The position numbers and the translations under genes were made by a program. The notes under the pieces are model-generated. The model was not told the origin of the DNA. It made no database searches and saw nothing but the letters and a program-made list of their open reading frames with translations. From assembly GCF_964036595.1 (NCBI RefSeq), contig NZ_OZ038523.1, positions 4,066,483 to 4,130,482 on the forward strand: DNA of 64,000 nucleotides. The letters are read 5' to 3'. Of the stretch, positions 24,184 to 32,489 are shown one piece after another. This stretch comes from Tenacibaculum sp. 190524A05c. Lineage in GTDB: Bacteria > Bacteroidota > Bacteroidia > Flavobacteriales > Flavobacteriaceae. Every line of letters begins with the position of its first letter. Position 1 is the first letter of the stretch.

Positions 24184-27105
24184 ATGAATAAAAGAGTACC
24201 ATTTTTACTGACCTTATTTTTTATTATAACAGTTAAAGCTCAACAAGTTGATCCGTTAAGAGCTAAACAATACATACTTCAAGAAGAATGGGTAGATAGT
24301 ATTGTAACTAATATGACAGTTGAAGAAAAAATTGGTCAGTTATTTATGATACAGGCGTATTCCAATAAAGATGCTTCACATGAACAATTTATTACAGAAA
24401 TGATTACAAAATATCATGTTGGTAATTTAATTTTTATGAAGGGAACACCTAAAAAGCAAGTTTCATTAACCAATAAGTACCAAAGTTTAACTGCTAAAGT
24501 TCCGTTATTGATTGGTTTTGATGGAGAATGGGGATTAGACATGCGACTAAAAAACACCTATCGATTCCCTTGGAATATGACCTTAGGTTCTATTCAGGAT
24601 AATAAGTTATTAGAAGAGGTAGGGGAACGAATTGGAGAGCAATGTAAAAGAGTCGGAATTCATGTGAATTTTGCACCAGTTGTAGATATCAATACAAATC
24701 CTAATAACCCTATTATTGGTAATAGATCATTCGGAGAATCAAAAGAAAGTGTAGCAGAAAAGTCAATAGCTTTTACTAAAGGAATGCAATCTGCGGGAGT
24801 TTTAGCGAATGCTAAACATTTTCCAGGACACGGAGATACAGCTACAGATTCTCATTTAACGTTACCAACAATTAGTTTTTCAGAGAAAAGAATTGATTCA
24901 ATAGAATTATATCCATTCAAAAAACAATTTGAGTCTGGAGTTGCTAGTGTAATGACGGCTCATTTGAGTATTCCTTCTTTAGAAATGAATCCAAATCTAC
25001 CATCTTCTTTATCTGAGAATGTAGTTACAAATATTTTAAAAGGTCAACTTGGTTTTAAAGGTTTGATTTTTACGGATGGTTTAAACATGAAAGGAGCGGC
25101 AGACTATGCAACTCCTGCGGAAATTAACTTGGCTGCCTTCAAAGCTGGAAATGATATTCTTTTAATTCCGCAAGATGTTCCAAGCACTATTACTTTATTT
25201 AAGACAGCATTAGAAAAAGGTGAATTATCTGAAGAGCGTTTGGAATTTTCGGTTAAGAAGATTTTAAAGGCAAAGTATTTAGCTGGTTTGAATAATTTTC
25301 AACCAATCTCGGAAGATAATTTACTTGAAGACTTAAATACGACTAAAGATGATTTATTACATCGAGAGCTTATTAAAAATGCGATAACTGTTGTTAAAAA
25401 TAACTTTAATACAGTTCCTTTTAAACATTTAGAGCAAAAGAAAATCGCATATGTTAAACTAGGAGATGATAAAGGAGATCACTTTGTAAATACATTGAAA
25501 AAATACACTCGCGTAGATGTAGTTTCTGATGAAAATCTTGGCGGATTATTGCAAAAGCTTAAAAAGTATAATTTGGTGATTATTGGTTTCCATAAATCCA
25601 ATAAAAACCCTTGGAAAGGATATAAGTTTGCTAATAAAGACTTAGTGTGGTTGCAAGAAATAGCAAGAAATAATGAGGTTTTATTGGATGTTTTTGCAAG
25701 TCCGTATAGCCTGCTTCAAATTAAAACGTTTAAAAATATTGATGGTGTAGTTGTTTCTTATCAGAATAGTAAAATTTCACAAGAATTATCTGCTCAAGCA
25801 TTATTTGGCGCATTTGATATAAAAGGAAAATTACCAGTTTCCATTAATGAAGATTTTGCCGCTGGTGAAGGAATAGAATTAAAATCATTAAAAAGACTTG
25901 GATACAGCATTCCTGAGGCCGTTGGTTTATCCTCTAAAAAGCTAGAAAATATAGATAGATATATTGATACTATATTAAAGCAAAAAATGGCTCCTGGAGG
26001 ACAAGTTGTGGTAGCCAGACATGGTAAAATTGTGTACAATAAAAGTTTTGGTTATCAAACAGAAAATAAGCGAAGAAAAATTAAGGATTCAGATATCTAT
26101 GATTTAGCATCGTTAACTAAAATTTTAGCGACACTTCCAACAGTGATGAAGTTAGAAGAGAATAAGAAACTATCCTTGTTTTCTGATTTAGATAATTTAT
26201 TGCCTGCATATAAAGAAACGAATAAAGAAGCGTTGAATTTAAAGCAAATATTATCTCATTATGCTCAATTGAAAGCTTGGATTCCTTTCTATATTCAGAC
26301 CTTAGATTCTGTAACGGGTAAGATTTCGAAAGATTTATATCGTAAAAAGAAATCTAGAGATTTTAATATTAGAGTAGCTAAGAATTTATACTTAAAGAGT
26401 TCGTACAAAGATTCTATTAAAACTTTTATTAAAGATTCAGATTTACGAGAAAGAGTAGGGTATAAGTATAGTGATTTAGGATATTATATCATGAAAGATA
26501 TTGTTGAGAGAAAGTATAAAATGCCTTTGAATAAGATTGTACAAGATGAGTTTTATAAGCCACTTGGATTAAATAGAACATCTTATTTGCCATTGAGAAA
26601 ATACAATTGGAAAGAAGTTGTACCCACTGAAAAGGATGACTATTTCAGAAATCAATTATTAAGAGGTTACGTACATGATATGGGAGCGGCCATGCAAGGT
26701 GGAGTAGGAGGACATGCGGGATTATTCGCAAACGCTAATGATGTTGCTAAAATCATGCAGATGTATTTGCAAGAAGGGTATTATGGCGGGGTTCAATATT
26801 TTCAGCCAGAAACAATTGAAAAATTTAATAAGAGATATTATTCTCATGTTCGAAATAGAAGAGGTTTAGGTTTTGATAAACCTCAAATTAACCCGAAAGA
26901 AAAACCTACTTGTGGTTGTGTTTCTGATAGAAGTTTTGGTCATAGCGGATTTACAGGAACGTATACTTGGGCAGATCCTGATTCAGGAATTGTATATGTA
27001 TTCTTATCTAACAGAGTTTACCCTACAATGAAAAACAGAAAGCTTGTAAAAAGCAATGTTAGAACTAAGATTCAAAAAGCTATTCAAGATGCTATAATAA
27101 ACTAA
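24184..27105 (+). CDS. GH3 glycosidase fused to a serine beta-lactamase-like hydrolase
   Basis: Two-enzyme protein of 973 aa with a signal peptide (ending VKAQ). The GH3 N-terminal domain (about 30-385) has the NagZ-like motif AKHFPGHGDTATDSH with catalytic-pair His, and the nucleophile Asp in FTDGLNMKGA. A GH3 C-terminal-like alpha/beta domain follows (about 390-570). The last third (about 580-973) is an S12 beta-lactamase-type domain with SLTK (S-x-x-K), YSDLGYY (Y-x-N/D) and HSGFTGT. It probably acts on peptidoglycan fragments in the periplasm, cutting beta-N-acetylglucosaminides and perhaps peptide or ester bonds. Such fusions are frequent in Bacteroidetes. Confidence 0.9.
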   Translation: MNKRVPFLLTLFFIITVKAQQVDPLRAKQYILQEEWVDSIVTNMTVEEKIGQLFMIQAYSNKDASHEQFITEMITKYHVGNLIFMKGTPKKQVSLTNKYQSLTAKVPLLIGFDGEWGLDMRLKNTYRFPWNMTLGSIQDNKLLEEVGERIGEQCKRVGIHVNFAPVVDINTNPNNPIIGNRSFGESKESVAEKSIAFTKGMQSAGVLANAKHFPGHGDTATDSHLTLPTISFSEKRIDSIELYPFKKQFESGVASVMTAHLSIPSLEMNPNLPSSLSENVVTNILKGQLGFKGLIFTDGLNMKGAADYATPAEINLAAFKAGNDILLIPQDVPSTITLFKTALEKGELSEERLEFSVKKILKAKYLAGLNNFQPISEDNLLEDLNTTKDDLLHRELIKNAITVVKNNFNTVPFKHLEQKKIAYVKLGDDKGDHFVNTLKKYTRVDVVSDENLGGLLQKLKKYNLVIIGFHKSNKNPWKGYKFANKDLVWLQEIARNNEVLLDVFASPYSLLQIKTFKNIDGVVVSYQNSKISQELSAQALFGAFDIKGKLPVSINEDFAAGEGIELKSLKRLGYSIPEAVGLSSKKLENIDRYIDTILKQKMAPGGQVVVARHGKIVYNKSFGYQTENKRRKIKDSDIYDLASLTKILATLPTVMKLEENKKLSLFSDLDNLLPAYKETNKEALNLKQILSHYAQLKAWIPFYIQTLDSVTGKISKDLYRKKKSRDFNIRVAKNLYLKSSYKDSIKTFIKDSDLRERVGYKYSDLGYYIMKDIVERKYKMPLNKIVQDEFYKPLGLNRTSYLPLRKYNWKEVVPTEKDDYFRNQLLRGYVHDMGAAMQGGVGGHAGLFANANDVAKIMQMYLQEGYYGGVQYFQPETIEKFNKRYYSHVRNRRGLGFDKPQINPKEKPTCGCVSDRSFGHSGFTGTYTWADPDSGIVYVFLSNRVYPTMKNRKLVKSNVRTKIQKAIQDAIIN

Positions 27106-27116
27106 TATTTCAAAAT

Positions 27117-27653
27117 GTGAAATCGTATCAGTTATTAAAGGATTGTATTCTTAAAGAAGAAATTTTAGTTCATAAAAAAACCTTTAAAAGAGACGAATAT
27201 ATTAAATCATTTGGTACAACCGATAACAACATTTATTTTATTAATTCCGGAAGCGTAAAAGTCTACTTTACGCATAAGGATGAAGAGCATATTTTGTATT
27301 TCGGTTATGAAGGTTCTATAATTACGGCATTGGATAGTTTTATTTCGAATAATACCTCAAATATTGAAATTCAAACACTGAAAAAAACAGAGGTTTTCTA
27401 TTTAGGAAAACAAGAGTTTGAGCAGTTTTTGAGTTCGAATATCGAGTATATGAAATTATGGAATAAGGTATTAGGAGATTTAATTTTGTATCAATTTGAT
27501 AGAGAAAAAGAATTATTAATAAACTCACCTGAAGAACGATATTTAATCGCTTTAAAGCGAAATCCAGAGCTTTTTCAAAGAATTCCACACAAACACATTG
27601 CTTCTTATTTAAGAATGGCTCCTGAGACGTTAAGTCGATTGAAAAAATCATGA
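27117..27653 (+). CDS. Crp/Fnr family transcriptional regulator
   Basis: Protein of 178 aa. The N-terminal half is a cyclic-nucleotide-binding-like beta-roll (about 15-115, with INSGSVKVYFTHKDEEHILYFGYEGSII), but the phosphate-binding Arg motif of true cAMP receptors is absent. The C-terminal helix-turn-helix is short and ends HKHIASYLRMAPETLSRLKKS. The start is GTG at 27117, because the ATG two bases earlier opens a frame that stops at once. It lies 11 bases after the GH3 fusion gene. The signal is unknown. Confidence 0.85.
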   Translation: MKSYQLLKDCILKEEILVHKKTFKRDEYIKSFGTTDNNIYFINSGSVKVYFTHKDEEHILYFGYEGSIITALDSFISNNTSNIEIQTLKKTEVFYLGKQEFEQFLSSNIEYMKLWNKVLGDLILYQFDREKELLINSPEERYLIALKRNPELFQRIPHKHIASYLRMAPETLSRLKKS

Positions 27654-27713
27654 CTTGAATCAATTTTTATTGATAAAGACTGTCGTTATTTTATCCCTAT
27701 AAATTTTAGATGT

Positions 27714-28241
27714 ATGAAAGATTTTACAATTCGATTATTATCAACTGACGATTCACTTGCTTTTTTTGAATTAATTAAAAGGAATAAAAGCAGGCTTGAA
27801 AATTTCTTTGCAGGAACAGTTAAATATACAAACTCATTAGAGGATACTATAGAATACTGTAAGGTTATTGAAGGTAGAATTTTAAGAAAAGAATATTATC
27901 CTTATTTGATTCTAGATGAGAAAGGCAGTACAATTGGATTTATTGATTTTAAGAATATAGATTGGAGCTTGCCAAAGGCTGAATTGGGTACTTTCATTGA
28001 TTTGAATTATCAAGGAAGGGGAATCATAACAAAAAGTTTTAAGCTTCTTTTAGATAGTGTGATAAAGAAACACAGGTTTAAGAAACTGTTTTGTAGAATA
28101 TCACCAATGAATAAAAGGAGTATTCAATTAGCGGAACGCTGTGGGTTTGAATTAGAAGGAGTTCTTAAGAAAGATTATAAAACTACATCAGGAGAACTTA
28201 TAGATTTATGTTACTATGGAAGAGTTCTAGACGAATTTTAA
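27714..28241 (+). CDS. GNAT acetyltransferase, RimJ/RimL type
   Basis: Protein of 175 aa with one GNAT fold. Features are the start TIRLLSTDDSLAFFELI, the acetyl-CoA loop LNYQGRGIITKSFKLLLD (Q-x-x-G-x-G at about 101-106) and the C-terminal CGFELEGVLKKDYKT block typical of RimJ/RimL-like ribosomal-protein acetyltransferases. It may acetylate a protein or peptide N-terminus, but this group also includes antibiotic and small-molecule acetyltransferases. It ends one base before a convergent gene. Confidence 0.88.
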   Translation: MKDFTIRLLSTDDSLAFFELIKRNKSRLENFFAGTVKYTNSLEDTIEYCKVIEGRILRKEYYPYLILDEKGSTIGFIDFKNIDWSLPKAELGTFIDLNYQGRGIITKSFKLLLDSVIKKHRFKKLFCRISPMNKRSIQLAERCGFELEGVLKKDYKTTSGELIDLCYYGRVLDEF

Positions 28242-28242
28242 A

Positions 28243-28881
28243 TTAATTTTTAAAAGCGTATTCAATAATATTAGCTCCCATTTTCAAAGCTTTTACTCTA
28301 ATTTCTTGTGGATTTTTATGCACTGATTGATCTTCCCAACCATCACTCAAATCACTTTCATAATCATAAAAAACGACTAACCTACCTTCATAAAATAAAC
28401 CTAAACCTTGAGGAGCTTTTTTATCATGCTCGTGAATTTTAGGTAACCCATTAGGAAAAGAAAATGTCTGATTATAAATTGGATGATTTTTAGGGATTTC
28501 TTGCAGTATTAATTTTGGAAATAATTTCTTTAACTCTCTTCGTATGTATTTGTCCAGACCGTAGTTGTCTGAAATGTGCAAGAAACCACCAGATATTAAA
28601 TAGTTCCTAAGATTCTCAACATCGTCATTATCGAAAAAAACGTTTCCATGTCCAGTAAGAAATAAAATAGGATAATTAAAAACATCAATACTACTTGGAG
28701 TTACTGTAGTAATGTTACTATCAATTGAAGTTTTACAATATTGATTTGTAAATTTTACTAGGTTTGGTAAAGAAGTAGGATTCGAATACCAATCACCACC
28801 GCCTTGATATTTCAAAATACCAATTTCTTGCGCATGTGATATATAACAACATATTATAAAAAGAAATGCAATTTTCTTCAT
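28243..28881 (-). CDS. DUF4159 domain secreted protein
   Basis: Protein of 212 aa from the ATG at 28881, where a signal peptide begins (MKKIAFLFIICCYISHAQEIG). An earlier in-frame Met at 28935 would place the start inside a terminator hairpin. The DUF4159 fold is shown by LKYQGGGDWYSNPTSLPNL, YPILFLTGHGNVFFDNDDVENLRNYL and GGFLHISDNYG, which resemble a class I glutamine-amidotransferase-like Rossmann fold. Function is unknown. In related genomes DUF4159 proteins often sit with MoxR/BatA genes; none is present here. Confidence 0.85.
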   Translation of the reverse strand: MKKIAFLFIICCYISHAQEIGILKYQGGGDWYSNPTSLPNLVKFTNQYCKTSIDSNITTVTPSSIDVFNYPILFLTGHGNVFFDNDDVENLRNYLISGGFLHISDNYGLDKYIRRELKKLFPKLILQEIPKNHPIYNQTFSFPNGLPKIHEHDKKAPQGLGLFYEGRLVVFYDYESDLSDGWEDQSVHKNPQEIRVKALKMGANIIEYAFKN

Positions 28882-28920
28882 TGAATTCAATTTACATGCA
28901 AGATAGGATAATATAGACAT

Positions 28921-28952
28921 AAAAAAAAGCACCATTCCCTTCTCAATGGTGC
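28921..28952 (-). terminator. Terminator of small RNA candidate 2
   Basis: GCACCATT and AATGGTGC form a perfect 8-bp stem with an eight-base loop, followed on the minus strand by eight T. It lies upstream of the DUF4159 gene, so it cannot belong to it. Confidence 0.75.
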
Positions 28953-29019
28953 CTCTTTGTTCGTGAAGTAAAGTAGTAAATAATAATCCCTAAAATATAT
29001 TTACTGGTTTATGTAAGTT
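28921..29019 (-). ncRNA. Candidate small RNA 2 (about 100 nt)
   Basis: On the minus strand, an exact TATATTTG element at 29026-29033 is followed by about 100 nt ending in a strong terminator. No reading frame of useful length is present. The transcript can form an 8-bp stem AGTAAATA (28975-28982 on the plus strand) with TATTTACT (28998-29005), nested within a possible GTGAA/TTCAC outer stem. It lies just downstream of candidate 1 in the same orientation. Confidence 0.45.
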
Positions 29020-29025
29020 TCACTT

Positions 29026-29033
29026 CAAATATA
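29026..29033 (-). promoter_or_regulatory. TAnnTTTG promoter element of small RNA candidate 2
   Basis: Minus-strand TATATTTG, an exact match to the Bacteroidetes -7 consensus and identical to the element of candidate 1. No clear -33 box is seen. Confidence 0.45.
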
Positions 29034-29096
29034 CGTTGGTAATCAGATACTTGACTCCTAAATCATCTAATTTGGACGATTTAGGACAACTTTTAT

Positions 29097-29126
29097 AAAA
29101 AAAAACACTGTAATTAAACAGTGTTT
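29097..29126 (-). terminator. Terminator of small RNA candidate 1
   Basis: AAACACTG (29103-29110) pairs with CAGTGTTT (29119-29126), an 8-bp stem with an eight-base loop. On the minus strand it is followed by a run of T. It is the second of three same-strand terminators between the AraC and DUF4159 genes. Confidence 0.75.
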
Positions 29127-29234
29127 GTGCTTTTCCCTCTTCATAGAGAGACGTAAAAGCTCTCTATATGCTTTAAATTTAATATTAGTAATAAATACAT
29201 CACTAAAATCTAAATAATGTATTTATCATCTCTG
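29097..29234 (-). ncRNA. Candidate small RNA 1 (about 138 nt)
   Basis: Minus-strand unit starting after an exact TATATTTG at 29241-29248 and ending at the terminator at 29097-29126. Two more hairpins lie inside: a perfect 10-bp stem, ATAAATACAT (29191-29200) with ATGTATTTAT (29217-29226), and a perfect 8-bp stem, ATAGAGAG (29143-29150) with CTCTCTAT (29160-29167). I find no convincing reading frame. Promoter, three stems and terminator in under 160 bases make a small RNA likely. The family is not recognised. Confidence 0.5.
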
Positions 29235-29240
29235 GAAGTC

Positions 29241-29248
29241 CAAATATA
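29241..29248 (-). promoter_or_regulatory. TAnnTTTG promoter element of small RNA candidate 1
   Basis: Minus-strand TATATTTG, about 14 bases after the terminator of the upstream AraC-type gene ends. It suggests a new transcription start in this gap. Confidence 0.45.
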
Positions 29249-29261
29249 TAATGTACTAAAG

Positions 29262-29300
29262 AAAAAAAGTCCTAAAACGTCCATTCTGGATGTTTTAGGA
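29262..29300 (-). terminator. Terminator of the AraC-type gene
   Basis: On the minus strand CCTAAAAC-A-TCCA pairs with TGGA-C-GTTTTAGG, twelve base pairs with one internal mismatch and a three-base loop, then seven T. It ends the regulator gene at 29332. Confidence 0.85.
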
Positions 29301-29331
29301 TAGGTTTTATGATTCAGAATTCGACTGATTT

Positions 29332-30489
29332 CTATTTTTCTGAATTATTATTTTTGAAAGCTAAAGGAGTCATTCCAGTGTGTTTTTTAAAAACGTCATA
29401 AAATGCAGATTTCGAGTTAAAACCAGACTCTAAGCCAATAGAGGCTATGGTGTAACCTTCATATTTATGATCGAGCAAAAATTTTTTTGCTTGCTTTACT
29501 CGCATTTCATTGATATAATCAACAAAGCTCTTTTTCGCATTTTTATTAATGGTAGCTGAAAGTGTACTGGATCCTATATTTAAATCACCTGAAAGGTTTT
29601 GTAAGGTATATTTTGGTTGCAAATATATTTTCTCGGATTTAATGAATTTGTCAATTTCTAAAAATTGAGTTTCATATTTGTTATCCTCTGTCACCGATTT
29701 AACTTCCTGGTCTGATTCGCTAATTAATTCTTCAGAAGCAGTATCAATATCTGCTCTAATGTTTTTTCGCTCTTTAAGAATTCTTAAATAACGTAATCCT
29801 TGATATCCTAAAATAAAAATGATTACTGTTGTAGATATTCTTAAAGGATAGTACGAGTAAATAAAACCGGTAAAGTTTAAACTGAATTTTATAACCAGAG
29901 CAAATATCCAAAGGACATAAACTAATAAGGTTAATCTAAAGAAATTATAGATCCACTTTAAATTGTCATATGTTAATATTCTGGTGAATAGTTTCTTCTT
30001 TCCTTTTAGAATATAATAGGAGTATACAAAAACTGAAATGGAACCTACAAAACTGATTAATTCTTCTATGGATGTATATCTTTCATATACGTAATTCAAC
30101 TCATCTTTTGTTCCTCCACCAAGCGAATAGCTTAAAACAAAAGAAATTTGAGCAACACACAATACAATGAAAACTGTAATAAAGTATTTTAATAATTTTC
30201 TAGATTTCTCATAAATATCTAAGTAATTGATAAGAAATGCATAGAAAAAAGGTGCGCTTAAAAAATGCCATGGAATTTGAATGTAGTCCAACATAAATTT
30301 ATGTTGAAATAGATTTCTTTCTAAAGCCCAAGATTGAAGGTTGTTTAACGAAATGGTTAAGATCATTAGGTTTAGAAAAAGCAAACTCTTATTCTTACCA
30401 TATTTTGAAAAAAACATGATAAAACAAAGTGCAAATCCATGTATTGCACTTATAAGCAAGAACATATTAAAAAAGTCCGCAGTGCTCAA
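29332..30489 (-). CDS. AraC family regulator with N-terminal membrane domain
   Basis: Protein of 385 aa. The N-terminal part (about 5-235) has around seven hydrophobic helices (for example FNMFLLISAIHGFALCFIMFF), so the protein sits in the inner membrane. An acidic linker follows. The C-terminal AraC domain (about 275-380) shows two helix-turn-helices: LSGDLNIGSSTLSATINK and IASIGLESGFNSKSAFYDVF, ending KKHTGMTPLAFK. It probably couples a membrane signal directly to DNA binding. It stands alone with its own terminator; the small RNA candidates lie downstream. The ligand is unknown. Confidence 0.9.
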   Translation of the reverse strand: MSTADFFNMFLLISAIHGFALCFIMFFSKYGKNKSLLFLNLMILTISLNNLQSWALERNLFQHKFMLDYIQIPWHFLSAPFFYAFLINYLDIYEKSRKLLKYFITVFIVLCVAQISFVLSYSLGGGTKDELNYVYERYTSIEELISFVGSISVFVYSYYILKGKKKLFTRILTYDNLKWIYNFFRLTLLVYVLWIFALVIKFSLNFTGFIYSYYPLRISTTVIIFILGYQGLRYLRILKERKNIRADIDTASEELISESDQEVKSVTEDNKYETQFLEIDKFIKSEKIYLQPKYTLQNLSGDLNIGSSTLSATINKNAKKSFVDYINEMRVKQAKKFLLDHKYEGYTIASIGLESGFNSKSAFYDVFKKHTGMTPLAFKNNNSEK

Positions 30490-30643
30490 GGTGATTAGTA
30501 ATTTAGTTGTTTAATGGTACTTAAAGTTAGTAAAATAAAAACGAAATGGAGGTAAGAAATCTGTAATTTTACTTCACTAAAACTAAGAATCTAGCACTTA
30601 AATGTAGTCAAAATTCCATTAATCGACAACAGAAATGTTAATT

Positions 30644-31348
30644 TTAGTGTAAGAAATTAATGCTATGTACAGCTACTAGTCCTGCTGTTTCTGTTCGTAA
30701 TCGACTTTCACCCAATGAGATTGGAATATATTTTGAATTCAAAGCATCTTGTGTTTCTCGTAATGAGAAATCTCCTTCAGGACCAATAAGAATTGTAATT
30801 ATATTGCTAGAGAAGTTTATGTTTTTTAACGAAGTTTTTTCACCGTCATTACAATGGGCAATGCATAATTCTTCATCTCTTTCTTTTGCAATGAAATCAC
30901 TGAATTTAGTTAATTCATTAAGTTTTGGAGCCGTAAACTTTAGGGATTGTTTTACTGCAGACAGCATGATTTTTTGAAGTCTATCGTGCTTAATAACTTT
31001 ACGTTCCGAATTATCACAAAGTATTGGCGTAATTTCATCTATACCAATTTCTGTAGCTTTTTCAATAAACCACTCCAGTCTGTCAATATTTTTAGTAGGA
31101 GCTATTGCAACATGTAAGTAATAACTCCATTCTTTTTCTTTGAATACGGATTTTACAATTTTAGCAACGCATTTTTTATCACTTTCTATTATGATTTCAG
31201 CATCAAACAGATAACCATTACCGTTTGTGATATGAAGAATGTCTCCTTGTCTTTTACGAAGAACTCTTACAATGTGTCGACTTTCTTCTTTATTGAAAAG
31301 AATTTCTTTGGTCGATTCGTTAATTTCAGTATTAAAAAAAAGTTGCAT
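30644..31348 (-). CDS. rsmE: 16S rRNA (uracil-1498-N3)-methyltransferase
   Basis: RsmE of 234 aa, which methylates N3 of U1498 in 16S rRNA using SAM. The N-terminal PUA-like part (SRHIVRVLRKRQGDILHITNG) is followed by the SPOUT/knotted domain with IATEIGIDEITPILC-like RNA/SAM contacts, the ILIGPEGDFSLRE loop (about 190-202) and the knot ISLGESRLRTETAGL near the C-terminus. Its ATG overlaps the stop of the upstream acyltransferase gene by one base (TAATG), so the two are coupled. Length is usual for the family. Confidence 0.95.
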   Translation of the reverse strand: MQLFFNTEINESTKEILFNKEESRHIVRVLRKRQGDILHITNGNGYLFDAEIIIESDKKCVAKIVKSVFKEKEWSYYLHVAIAPTKNIDRLEWFIEKATEIGIDEITPILCDNSERKVIKHDRLQKIMLSAVKQSLKFTAPKLNELTKFSDFIAKERDEELCIAHCNDGEKTSLKNINFSSNIITILIGPEGDFSLRETQDALNSKYIPISLGESRLRTETAGLVAVHSINFLH

Positions 31349-32466
31349 TATAAATCTAAACGATAAGTTCTTCTTCTTTTATGTGTTCGTGGGTTAAACT
31401 GCGACCATAATTTATGAATAGCAGTATTGTCTTCAAGTTCAGGAGTTCGAATACAATTCTCTATATTTCTTTCTCCAAAAGTTTTATGAAACTCACTGAA
31501 TAAAATTGCTGTTACTCCTTTATTTTGATACTCCGGATCAACTCCAATTAAATAGAAAGTGACATCTTTTGAGTTCTTTCGTGCATTAAGTAGATGAAAA
31601 ATTCCAAAAGGAAAAAGTTTACCCTTTGCTTTTTGTAGCGCTTTCGAAAAAGAAGGCATTACAATTGCAAAAGCAACTAATTTATCATCGCTATCAACCA
31701 CAAACTTAATGTACTCAGGATTTATAAAACTAATATATTTCTTTTTAAAATATTGAATTTGAGCATCTGAAATAGGAACGTAGGTTGATAATTTAGAATA
31801 AGATCTGCTAAAAAGTTCGAACATTTCATCAACATAAGGCATAATGTCTTTAGTTTTAGTGAAATTAAGTTCTCGTACGCCATATCGCTTTTTTAATATC
31901 TTACTGGCTTTAACATGCCTTTCAATCTTAATGTCTTCGTATTTAAATCTATTTTCTAAATATTCTTTTTCCTTACGATATCCAAGTTGCTCTAAATGGT
32001 CTTTATAATAAGGATGATTGTACCAAGTAATCATTGTACCAAGTTCATCAAATCCTTCTATTAAAACACCTGTTTTATCTAAGTTGTTAAATCCAACAGG
32101 TCCTTCAACATATTCTAAATTATTTTCCTTAGCTATCTCTTGAACTTTATCTAAAAGGACTTTGGTAACTTCAATGTCATCAATTACATCGAACCAACCA
32201 AATCTCATTTTTTTTATGCCTTGTTGCTCAATTTCATATCTATTAATAATAGCAATTACTCGTCCTACGATTTTACCATCTCGTAGTGCAACAAAAAAGC
32301 GTGCGTCTGCATTTTCAAAAACCGGGTTTATCGTTTTGTCAAAATTATTTACTTCATCCTTAACAATAGGAGGTACCCAGTATTTATGATTTTTATATAA
32401 TGAAAAAGGAAATAAAACAAACTGTTTTATTTCCTTTTTTGAATGTATTTCCTTTAGTTGAATCAT
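31348..32466 (-). CDS. GNAT-fold acyltransferase family protein
   Basis: Protein of 372 aa. The C-terminal third is a GNAT acetyltransferase fold with the acyl-CoA loop GVDPEYQNKGVTAILFSEF; the N-terminal region (about 1-150, with VPPIVKDEVNNFDKTINPVFENADARFFVA) is an additional GNAT-like half. Homologues are conserved next to rsmE in flavobacteria and are named only as N-acetyltransferase or hypothetical proteins. The substrate is unknown. The one-base overlap with rsmE suggests linked expression, possibly a ribosome-related role. Confidence 0.82.
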   Translation of the reverse strand: MIQLKEIHSKKEIKQFVLFPFSLYKNHKYWVPPIVKDEVNNFDKTINPVFENADARFFVALRDGKIVGRVIAIINRYEIEQQGIKKMRFGWFDVIDDIEVTKVLLDKVQEIAKENNLEYVEGPVGFNNLDKTGVLIEGFDELGTMITWYNHPYYKDHLEQLGYRKEKEYLENRFKYEDIKIERHVKASKILKKRYGVRELNFTKTKDIMPYVDEMFELFSRSYSKLSTYVPISDAQIQYFKKKYISFINPEYIKFVVDSDDKLVAFAIVMPSFSKALQKAKGKLFPFGIFHLLNARKNSKDVTFYLIGVDPEYQNKGVTAILFSEFHKTFGERNIENCIRTPELEDNTAIHKLWSQFNPRTHKRRRTYRLDL

Positions 32467-32489
32467 ACAACAAAAGTATAATTATTTAA

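Noticed and set aside
27654..27713. Terminator between the Crp-like regulator and the GNAT gene.
   Set aside because: The only pairing words, ATCAA and TTGAT, are short and are not followed by a real T-run.
30490..30643. Regulatory or coding content between rsmE and the AraC-type gene.
   Set aside because: Only 154 bases of A/T-rich sequence; a near-promoter word (TAACTTTA on the minus strand) is not close enough to the consensus to claim.
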